This document shows positions 37,901-49,900 of a stretch of 64,000 bases of DNA, one piece after another. The position numbers and the translations under genes were made by a program. Numbering within the stretch: position 1 is the stretch's first letter; each line of letters begins with the position of its first letter. The DNA is from Anticarsia gemmatalis. Lineage: Eukaryota > Arthropoda > Insecta > Lepidoptera > Erebidae. The stretch spans positions 5,952,001 through 6,016,000 of the forward strand of contig NC_134745.1 of assembly GCF_050436995.1 (NCBI RefSeq), given 5' to 3'. The notes beneath the pieces are model-generated. The model made no database searches and was not told where the DNA came from. It saw only the letters and a program-made list of their open reading frames with translations.

Positions 37901-40900
37901 CTTTATAACGCTGTAACTTCGGTAATTTTGACCCGATTTTGATAAAACAAAAACTATTATTATCAGCATAAGTACACAAATTTAATGCAGTATGTTTAAT
38001 AGTCATATTTTGATGTGCTGGTGTGACTCATTGAACAATACTTTAATTTTCTATTATTTATCCCTGAAACTACACGGATCTTTATTTTTTTCGAAATACG
38101 TTAGTCAAACAATATCACTCACGACTACAATAATAATTCGTATTACGGTCATTATTCAAAATATTCACTTCTATGAGTAGAGAAATCTACGGGAAATAAC
38201 CAGTAATTTCCATAGCATGAACAATCAGATAAATATTAATTTCAACAAATTAGAGGTTAAACTCGATATGTTGTTCGCAGTATTACAGAACACAAACCAA
38301 TAATAATTACCGCAAGTAATAGCTTCGAAATTAAACGAATTCACGGAACAATGACCATTTTGTTTTCATATTAAATTGCACTTGTTTTAATTATCTACGT
38401 TTAAAACGATTCACATGCGATAAATAATCACGCATTATATTGACCATACTTAAAAACAGTAAAAAAGTGGGTAACCCAAATAAGGCCTATGTTCTAATAA
38501 GGCATATTTCTAAAATTTCCCGCTTTCGTTTTCGAATAGCCGCCAATGTATGTAGAAACGTCCGAGTAAATTAACAAACGCACACACTTCTACCTATCTT
38601 ATATATTTCTAAGAAAATGTATGTATACTTTGTGCTTCCTTCATCGCTTCTTTCGATACGCAATCAATAGGGCGATTTCCTATCGACTATTAACAAATAA
38701 ACTGATCAGAATCTCTTGTGTTTTTGCAAAATCTTTTAGTAATTTAAAATGGTAAGCACTCGCTAGTCCACAGTACTGGCTATAGAAAATCGCGCTACAG
38801 ATCTATACTAATATTAGAAAGCTGAAGAGTTTGTTTGTTTGTTTGTTTGAACGCGCTAATCTCAGAATCTACAGGTCCGATTTGAAAAATTCTTTCAGTG
38901 TCAGATAGCCCATTTATCGAGGAAGGTTATAAGCTATATATCATCACGATACGACCAATAGGAGCAGAGTACCAGTAAAAAATGTAACAAAAACGGGGAA
39001 ACATTTATGTACGTCAGGCTGGCCCGGCCCCATGGAATTTAATAATGAGATTGTTATCAATCCAATGTACCCGGGTATACTAATATATGTAACACCTTCA
39101 TTTTCAATGTAACTCTTTTTAAAAGAAATTACGTGCACTTCTTAGTGGCCGGGCCAGCCTGACGTTTTCAGCCCGGCCACCTTGTTTCCCACTAATCTAC
39201 AAAAAATACTGGCAATATTGTGCTACAGATGAAATGTACCCTATAATTTATGCATATGTAACACAAAATCAAATCCTAAAATGCAATAGCATACGAAATA
39301 TTAGCGGTTGCAGGTGGCCGGGCTGAAATTATTTTGTTAATATAAAACAGTAAAACTGCAACACCTACCAAAAACTAATACCAGTACATAATGAGATATA
39401 GAGATATAGAATACATGTAACGCTTTCATTTTAAATTATATTACATATTTAGAAAGAATAATCACTTGAAATTATATTTCAGCCCGGCCACCTAAAAGCG
39501 GTAATATTCCCTAAAATCTTATGCCAATTTGTACAGTAAAACCTGATACAGCTATGAAATGAAAGTTACATTCGTTTCGTTTTAGTCGTATACCTTTAAG
39601 CCTTCTGTTTGACTAGATTATCAAAATCTGAGAAACTTGCCGAAGAGTGACTATCATTTATTAACTAATTTCAGGACATTTGGTTTGTTGAGTGAAACAA
39701 AATGCGTTACTATGATATTTTCATTAATAAACTAAGTAGTATAAATCACAAATAATAATTGTTGGATACATAATACCTAAACCTATATATATTTTCTCCG
39801 TTTTTGGCTTCACAACATAACCATACAAAGATAATAGTTCACAGACGCTACCACCGATTTTTAGACGGCGCCTGTGTCGCGTCCCAACCTAAGTCGTAAG
39901 ATATTTTCCCCGAGTAGACAGAATAGATGCGCAAGAGCCGTGTAGTTATTTTTTACCAAGGTATAATAAGTATTTAACCAAAAATTATCTTCTAATATTC
40001 TGAATGAATGAATGTTCGATGTCAAGGTAATATTGATATTACTATAATTTTTTGATAACTGTGTTATTATCAATGTGTAACCTTTTTTTACATTATTTAT
40101 AATTAACAATTGTTATAGTACCTAATTAATATAAGTAGGTACAAATGTTGTCTAACTAATTTCAAAAATGATTATTAAAAAAATATGACAATTACCAATT
40201 TTGTTTCACTCAACAAACCAAATGTCCTGAAATTAGTTAATAAATGATAGTCACTCTTCGGCAAGTTTCTCAGATTTTGATAATCTAGTCAAACAGAAGG
40301 CTTAAAGGTATACGACTAAAACGAAACGAATGTAACTTTCATTTCATAGCTGTATCAGGTTTTACTGTACAAATTGGCATAAGATTTTAGGGAATATTAC
40401 CGCTTTTAGGTGGCCGGGCTGAAATATAATTTCAAGTGATTATTCTTTCTAAATATGTATTATAATTTAAAATGAAAGCGTTACATGTATTCTATATCTC
40501 TATATCTCATTATGTACTGGTATTAGTTTTTGGTAGGTGTTGCAGTTTTACTGTTTTATATTAACGAAATAATTTCAGCCCGGCCACCTGCAACCGCTAA
40601 TATTTCGTATGCTATTGCATTTTAGGATTCGATTTTGTGTTACATATGCATAAATTATAGGGTACATTTCATCTGTAGCACAATATTGCCAGTATTTTTT
40701 GTAGATTAGTGGGAAACAAGGTGGCCGGGCTGAAAACGTCAGGCTGGCCCGGCCACTAAGAAGTGCACGTAATTTCTTTTAAAAAGAGTTACATTGAAAA
40801 TGAAGGTGTTACATATATTAGTATACCCGGGTACATTGGATTGATAACAATCTCATTATTAAATTCCATGGGGCCGGGCCAGCCTGACGTACATAAACAT

Positions 40901-43900
40901 TTTACCCATTCTCTCTTATGTAACGCAAGCGAAGTTACGCGGGTCAGCTAGTCTTTGATATAGGTACATTAAAAGTAATGAAATTCAATGACACAAATAA
41001 GTTACATAAAATCATGAATACAATAAAGTCAGTGGCGACCTTGCGTTGGGTAGAATACCTAGAATTGACGTTATCATGCAGTTTGAATAGTTATGTGACC
41101 TACAATTGAGAGACCTCACATACTTATCGCTTACAACTATGTTATACTTGTACGAGCGACTTATATTATTTACATTGTATTATTTACGGAAATAGCTGTG
41201 TGATGTAAATACTGATTATGATATCCGATTTCCAAGTGCATTTTCAACTGTCTCCGTGGCGCAGTGGTCAAGGTCTTCACGTCTCTACTTACTACACTAC
41301 TGCATCGGGAGGTCGTGGGTTTGTTTTAACGTCTACGAAATTTAGTTTTATGTAATTCGCAGTTTGCGTCACTACATGAGACTGAAAATCAATTTAAGTT
41401 AGTTATAAATATCAAATAATGTATTAGATAATAAACCCATATATTATTAAGTATGCGACTTCGACAAAAAGGATGTTATTAGATAATACTATTATACTGT
41501 ATTGCATTGCAAATCCTCTTAGGTTATGAAAAACAGCAAATCATAAAATAAACAGTAAGGAATATTATGAATAATATTTACGGAAATACCGTCTACTCTA
41601 CGATAGGGAAGTAGGTATTGTGAGACTTCAGCTAATACAAAAGTCAATGTTTACCCCATCAGTCGGACTCACGAGTTTCGGCGTACATTTACAAAAGAAA
41701 AATACTTTAACCATGATAATATAATCATGTGATGGGAAATTACACACAAGATCACGCTTTCAACTAACAGATGAAATCCCCAAGATCGTCAAAATATTAA
41801 AATATATTTTGATTTGAAAATATCTAATCGTTGTGGCAAAACCCTACTTTGGGAGATTCCAAAACCCTAGTATGGGCTTTAAAACGTTTATCAAACAAAT
41901 AAAAAACCTCAAGAAGTACGAAAAACCACAAAGGAATCAGCCTAACATACAAATTTATCACTGACGTTATTCAATTGTTTAATTTATTATCCAGAACTGG
42001 CTTTTCCGTTTGACACACGACTTAGAAACAAACTAACGTGATAGTTTAGAAAACTATCTCTATTTACATTTCCTTGTACTAGTATTCAGATAGATGCTTA
42101 GATTGAAGTGAATTTTATACAGATTAGTTAGCTTCTTGGAAATAAATACTCTCTAAGTACTAAATAGAATCTCGAGTTAAAAGTGGAATCACGTTTAGAA
42201 GAGATCCGGGAATAATCATATTTGCATTTAAGTTATGAACTATTTCTGAAATCTAAAACCAGTAACTTTTAGAAAAGGTTTAATGACATTGCGTATATAA
42301 TTCGGTTGTTCACAATATTATATTACAACTTAATAAAAACTGCGAGAAAACATCGAAATATTTTTCACAATGACCAGAATCAATTTCAATATGGATGGAC
42401 TCAGCTTAATTAAAAACAAAAGAAACACAAAAAACGGCCGGCAGAAAAACTATTTCATATTATAACCTCTTTATGTAATAGTTATGAAAAAAGTAATAAG
42501 GCGAATGTCATCACACGTTGTCTAATTCAGGGCTATTAGCTTTGTCAGTAAATGGGGGACAGATAATGGTTTTTTCCCGCGAAAAAGCTGACACTAGCTC
42601 CGCATCGGTTCATTAGATCTAGCGACCCGTGTCCATGTCACCGAAAAAAAAATATTGCGCCAAATAACTAGTTTTGCACCAAACTATTTCAAGTTTTAAA
42701 AAAGTTTTACTGTGTTATGGAAAAATTCAACGAGGTACAGATTTTAACTACACGTTGGCCTAATTCACTTGAGAAAATTTCGTTTATTCAAATAATATAC
42801 AGGTATTATTTATTGCGTATGTTATTTTTACTATACCTTAACGTGTAGAATCATGGAACACGAAACAGTATCAGTTTTGTGTGATAATATTACCACGAAG
42901 AAAGCCGACGCTCATCATATAGGTATAGAATAGAGACCGGCAAAGCTATTATAAAAATTACTACAGTTAAAAAACTACACGGTATATAATCATTTTGACA
43001 TGCTTCATTTGCGACTCTGAAGGCCATGCAAAAAGCTTCTGAATATTAATTACTTAAATTTGAATAAAACAGTAAAAAACTAATTTAAAATACATTAATG
43101 TACACAATAAAAAAGTAACACAAAATCAACATTCGTTTGTCACGTGATTTTTTATTCAAAATTTAAATTTAGAACTACCAAAAAGCGTCTGACATTTAGT
43201 TTTATAGGCTGCCAGTTCTATATACTCTTTGGCTGAATATGTATTGTTGACTGAACTTCGTGGTGTTTTTATTGCAGTTGTGCAAATTGCATGGTATTTT
43301 AAATGTACAATGTAGGTACACAAGCAATTGTGTTCCGGTGACAGCACCTTGTACCAGTATAATTATGTATTACATATGAGGCAGTGTGTCATTGTCATGG
43401 AACGATGGCTTCTACCACGTAAACAAATTAATTAAAAAATGAATCAGTTTCTTCTTTGAGCTTCTTATTGTTCTTTTTTGCATTAAACTCATAAACATGA
43501 GCATTTAACTCATAAATACATTTGCCTTTCCAGTTCTGGTACTGTATGATAAAGAACGTTCCGAAATCTAAACTACAATCGAATAGGAGTAGTCGTAGTT
43601 AGCCTTTAAACATTATATAAAAAACATCTGTTGTTAATAAATGTCTTTACGTCACCTAAAGCTTCGTGAAGGAAAGATCTCATTACTGTAGTGTTAACAA
43701 GCTGAACTAACACTTTTGTGGACGTCAACGTGATCCTCAGGCAAATCCATAATTGGATTTTTCTTCTAGAAAAGTCTTCGAGCAGAAAATGCTATCGTAA
43801 AACGGTAATTAGGCTGGATTTCATTACTTTGCGCATTGGGACCTAATGTTGTGTCGTTGTGAAATGCTCAGTCAGCTCTGAAAAGGTCATTGGACTTTCT

Positions 43901-46900
43901 ACAAAAGCTCCTTGTACTGACCCTTACTTTCTTTATTTTATTATTTTCGTTAATAATCCTTTATTTTTGCCTTAAAATAATAGCTCGTAGAACATTCTCG
44001 GAATCCGTGGTGTTTCTTAAATAAACTGTCTCGATATTGTTTGGATAAAAGGATCAGAAATAAATAGGTATTACTATTATAAACAGATACAAAGGTTGTT
44101 TGTTACCTATACTTTGAACGTGCAGCTCCTGCGAAATATTTAATTTGAACATATAAGCCAATGAACAGGAAAAAAATACGAATTACAATATACTTATTTG
44201 TATCTAAAGCACCACTTCACAGTTCGTATTTAGTACTTCATATAAAAGAAAAATAAAAACATTCAGAAACATAAAACTCCGCGATTGTTACCAAAATAAA
44301 CGTACACAAATGCCTTACGTAAATGACGATCAAGACGATTTGATGTCACGAACTTTTCAATAGACTATTAATAGATCTCTTACTTCTACATCGTAGTACT
44401 AATACAAAACTGTAGTAGTAGTAGGTCAGTTATTCAAATACATCAAAAGATAGGGAAAAGCCATGTTTTGTTTAAACATACAAACAATTTAATACACTGT
44501 CATACAGATAACACGACAATAGTTTTGTTAAAACAACCGATAGAAACTACACAAATGTTTCTCTGTTTGTTTTTGTATCACATTGTTTATATGAGAAGAC
44601 ACGATCCCAGTATCAGTCTTTGTCTCGAATAATAAATATTCTGTGACTTACAAACAGGTACAAAACATGTTTTCAAAATACGCTGAAAGACTGGAACTGA
44701 ATAGATCAAAGAACACAATACCTATACAGTCTATTTTCATTTAGTTATCACTGTGTTTGATAATGCAATTGTATTTGCAACGCTCTAAAATACAATTGAC
44801 TTTTAAGTCCAAGCAGATGCGTCTGTATGGCTTGCAATACACATATTCGGTTTGGAACGTTCGGCTCGGCAAAATTTATCGAACAACTCACTTGTTTGGC
44901 TTGTGCCGACACATATTCGGTTATGGCTAGGTCTATAAATCCCTTAGTAGCAAGCCTCACTGCTGAAATTGGGGTATCGGGTTCAGTAAAGAGGAATTCT
45001 CAGAACCTCAGTAACCGTAGCAGTTAGTAGTTTGTTTAATGACCTTAGTTAACGACAATTTAGTCGACTGCTATTTGTCTAAAATTATACTTAGCAATAT
45101 GGACAGTTGCCACATTCAGGGACAGAATAATGTAATAAAAAACACATTTTTTAAACAACTCATTCCGTAAATATTTACCGAAAATATTGCACCATCATTG
45201 CACGAACACGTGGACTTTAATCATAGTAAGTAGGTTATGGTAACGATTTAAGTTTCACGTGAATTAGATAATCTATTTCGTGACAAATTCGAACATATAG
45301 ACAAATTTAATCTTTTCGTATACTTGCGATAAAGTTTAATACGAACAATGACAGCTAGAGTACTTCATATCGTCTCGACTTTGCCGCGAAAGTAATAAAA
45401 GACTTTAACGTTCTATATTGTACTTTGTACCCAGATTAGCAAGAGAATATGATTAATGATAAAAGTGGGAACATAATAAAGAAGATATAATTAATCATCA
45501 CCAAGCGACCAGCGGTCTCGGGTTAACTAATTAACCACAAGCAGAATCTAATTTTTATTTAGGTTAAAGCCATTATATTTAGAAAAAGTTTTCACAGTCA
45601 GGTAGTTCGTAATCCTATTTGGCAAGTTTTCAGAATTCAGTACTAGAAAATTCTTCAAAAATATGTATTTTTAATATGTTTATAAATGTGTTTTCTACGT
45701 TTCCGGGTTGAACGAAATTTGTTACGGGACATTGTGTTATTTACCTTCATTTTCATGAACATTTGTCATGAATTACCTAATTTAGTTAGTCATGGACAAG
45801 CTAGCTTTATTTCTATATCAAATTTTGTACAAAAGCCAAGAACTACATTACCCAGATTTTTTTATTATAAATTGTTACGCACCAAAACACATTATTATTC
45901 CTAAAGCTAATTACAGCATCTATCGCAACAACAAAACATATGTAACGAACCCTCTTACATTTTACGAATTTACATAACACAAAGGTAAACGACACGATAA
46001 GGTCTTTTACACCTATTGCAAGCAAATAAAAGAATTTAGGTATAACTTACGACCCACACCGTTGATACTGCGAACCGAACAATGTTTTCCCTATACTATT
46101 GTTCACTTTTAAGTATTCACAGTTTCCAACTACTTTTATTTGTGTTTTTTTATCTTAATGTTTTGAAGTTTTCTTCGTTCATTGTGAAGCTATATTGCAT
46201 GTAAAACTTTAAAAAGAGTAATACAAGTCACATTCTTCTGAGAGATATTTGTTAATTACTTTGATACACTTACTTAGGTAATACTCAGATATTAGGTAGG
46301 TGGTTCTGTCCAGTCCAGTACCAACAAAGTCCTACCAACAACGTCTCTTAAGACCCATATTAACACCAATCAAGACCAGCTGTAAAGAAAACTTCTCTGT
46401 TTCCAAAAAAAACATATTTTGAGATTCATGCCCATTCTTTAGAACAGTTAAATCAAAATGTAATCATTTATAAATGTAGGTCAAATACAGATAATTCTGA
46501 GTGTCAAAAATACAGTAGGCAAATGTACTACCACGTAAATTTCTGAAACTCAAGCCTCATCCCTTATACCCTGGATATACTTAGTGTTATATTTATTGTA
46601 TTTTCTGTTACTTCCAGCGACCTTGATCACGGCGGCGGCGGGCACCACAGTAGGCTGGACGTCTCCCACCCTGCCAATATTGCTGGCCGAAGACTCGCCT
46701 ATACAGACCTCCGCGGACCAGAGCTCATGGATCGCCTCCATTATGATACTGTGTTCAGGTAAACTACGTAATAAGATTGAAATAGTAATTGCAATCATGG
46801 GGTTTTTTGGAGACTATGTGCTTGATTTGTAGACTTCTGTTTGTCTGACAAGTGACAAAAGAACGCATATCAAAGAAAAACCTCTTAAACCTATTCTATT

Positions 46901-49900
46901 CTGTCGTGCGGCTAGTGGTCAATCTGGTGTCAAAGTTGTTCAAGCCGCCCGAAAAGCCTTAGATATGTCTTAACGACTGTTATCTTAGTAGACAAGAACC
47001 GGGACCGACTTTTGGTTTAGCTAAATATTGCTCAGTTAATAATTTTACAATTGACTTACTTAAGCTAGCCAACTAAACCTAGTTAGAAACTCATGAGCCA
47101 CGGTTATACGGTTTTACCTCGTCCATTGTCGTTTATCGGTCAACATCAAAGTTTTTTTATCTTATTTATATTCAGTCAGTGACAAAATGAATTATAAATC
47201 ATTATGATCTACAAAGAACTGGCTTTAAATATTGCAATCACGTATAAAGTAGGTATAATCAACCAAAACCAAAGGACACATGTCATGATGTACTGGTTAC
47301 AAATTACGACATGTTTCCGACATACGTAAATGTAGTTTATTGCAAAAATATAAGGAAAAAGTTCATAAAAAATTAACTAAAAGTTCAACAAGTAACTGGT
47401 GGGTTAATTTTGACGCAATTATTGATTACAAGGTCTGTTATCAGTGTTATTCAAATACGATATCAATATTCGTTATAATCTAGGGCAGGATAATATTAGT
47501 ATACCATTGTTTACTTATCTTTTTACCGCATAGCGATGACTTTGACCTAATTTACCTGGATTAACATAACTATATTATCATTACTGAGTAACAAGTGTCA
47601 AATGTGTAATTTAAGAATTAACAAACGCGTACATTTAGTAAATCCGTAGAGAATAAAACCTCAAAATAACGATTAGAGCTTTTACTAATATAAAAATGAC
47701 TAGTATGGCTTCTTTAAAGAAATACGCATCGAATAAAAACTACTACGAATGTTAAAGCAGCTAGCAAATTAGCAACGTAAAGCAGTTTCAGGATATTCCC
47801 AACTTACTAAAAACTTACGCATTCTGCTACTTTTGATTTAAATCAGTACTTTGTATCCCGTACACCGCTCAAAGAGGTCTCTTGATATGACTTCCCAAGC
47901 CTGTAAGTAAAGGTCAGTCATCGCACACAGATCGAACATGAACAATGAATCATTTGTGTTAGTACACTTGTACTTCTATAGCTACAGATAGTCAAAGTCA
48001 AACATTACGTGAACCTTCAGAACACACCCGTACTAATAATAGGCCAATTGATTTACTATAGGCCGAAATGTGACGTAAATCTTAAGGTAAAACCCTGCGT
48101 GAATGAGGCTAAAGGACATTTCCAGTAATGTATCTTTTACTTATTGATCTTTGTGATCAAAATTGTAAGAACGGCTTGAATCGCGTGTCTAACAATGAAC
48201 AATTTTCATTACATCACTCAAATTGTTTGTAATTTTTTTAATGGAACTGTTGATTTTGAACTTTAAAATACTTTTTTTCTTCACTCATTGTTGAAATTGG
48301 CAATAGAGAGAGGTTTTTCGCGAGCAGTTTTCCTTTGAGAATATTTTCATGCGTATTCGCTTGGTCGTGGATCACCGGGAAATAAAGAACAAATAAAATT
48401 ATATATAATATTTGCTCTTTGCTGCATGTTGACTTCATAATGCAGGATCGGTTAACCTTATTAAATTTTAATATGTTTAACTCAAACGCCAACTGTATAT
48501 TTTTCATTACATTACAATACATTCCTTCGAGCCACAATATTCTTCTGTAAGCGGGTTTTTCACACCCTATTTTCGATTTTCCTCGATCATAGAGCTTTTG
48601 CAATAAGGAAATGTTTATTATAAACTCAAACCAGCCATATAAGGCAAACTGTCCGTATAGTTACACAACTCTGTGGTTACTCCGAAGGAAATTGGAAACT
48701 GTTTACGTTCAAATCATCGACGTAACTTCCACGAAGCCAATATTTATTTGCAACTTCAAGATCTATACAAGATACGACCTGCAAGTTTCGCATAAGTGTC
48801 AATTTTCATTAATTTAAAACTAGTAATGGTTTCTCAAAAGCATTTTACATATGAATATTATTTTCATTGCAATACCCAAATGAAAATCTTTTAATCGCTC
48901 AATCAGTTTCTCTGTTTTATGGTTCTATAGAAAGCCTAGGAACGCATATGCCCGATAATATGTCACAGTAATTTGGTTTAGAACAATAGACAGGCTGTCT
49001 GCTCGTAACTGCGCAGAATTGCCATCGGATATTATTATGCCATCAAAAACATTCTGTAAAAAACGTCAAGTCTCGCCGTAAAAAGTTGTGAGATCTATAT
49101 AATACCAAGTCGATTAATCTATTTAGTCTCTACTTAAAGGACCTTCTGTCTTAAGTTATTACGTATGTTATTATCATGCCAATTTAAAAAAAATACCTCT
49201 AAAACAAATAGACCGACCTGGCCATCGCATGATTTGATTATTAGTATGTATCACACTACACAGCACGACGAGAAGTTAATGCTCCTGAAATGTTAATGGC
49301 GAATTTGTGTTCTCTTGCGATGACCAAGTCGATCTATTTGTTTTAAAGGTATTTTTTTTTAAATTGGCATGATAATAACATACGTAATAACTTAAGACAG
49401 AAGGTCCTTTAAGTAGAGACTAAATAGATTAATCGACTTGGTATTATATAGATCTCACAACTTTTTACGGCGAGACTTGACGTTTTTTACAGAATGTTTT
49501 TGATGGCATCTCACTTCTTTTTGTAGAGCGAACATAAGTCCAATTTGTATAGAAAGACGTTTTTTTTTTCATAATTCAACATATTTTCCTATGGGAATGT
49601 TGTTCAGTTTCATGGGCTAAACACCCTTACCCACCCTATACCCCCTCCCGTTATGCCTTATATAGTAGGTACATATTTACACCTATTTATTTTTATTTTA
49701 TTTTCTACAGTAATAATAATTCATTAACTGCAAATGTAACCTTGTAATTTTATACATTTATATGGGATTACAAAGTTATTGTTGCAGTTGGTGTATTTAG
49801 AAAACTGGACCGAAATTAGAAAATATATAATTTTTCCCATGATTAAGACACTAAACCCTGTTTGTATTCTAAATTTTAAGCTTCTAAGTCTGCTAGAAGT

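Larger units (their letters stand above)
38802..40951 (+). mobile_element. Non-autonomous Helitron, copy 4, split by a foldback element
   Basis: Left part 38802-39004 begins TCTATACTAATATTAGAAAG after an A. Right part 40897-40951 ends GGGTCAGCTAG before a T, with the hairpin reading ACGCAAGCGAAGTTACGC (one change). Removing 39005-40896 and one ACAT restores the order seen in copies 1-3. The Helitron is therefore older than the insertion. Confidence 0.8.
25944..46617 (+). other. Intron 1 of the transporter gene (20.7 kb)
   Basis: Lies between the exon 1 donor and the exon 2 acceptor. It holds most of the window's mobile DNA: SINEs at 27311, 30672, 34190 and 41249, Helitrons at 29622 and 38802, a palindrome-ended element at 34875, a THAP-bearing transposon at about 36749 and a long foldback at 39005. 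Large first introns in animals often carry enhancers, but none is identified here. No nested gene is supported. Confidence 0.75.

Noticed and set aside
38944..40951. Two open frames with the same N terminus (39138 minus, 40763 plus)
   Set aside because: They are mirror images made by the foldback arms, not a duplicated gene.
48238..48603. 121-codon minus-strand open frame in intron 2
   Set aside because: No recognisable domain, composition typical of AT-rich noise, no splice or promoter support; length alone is not enough in 64 kb.
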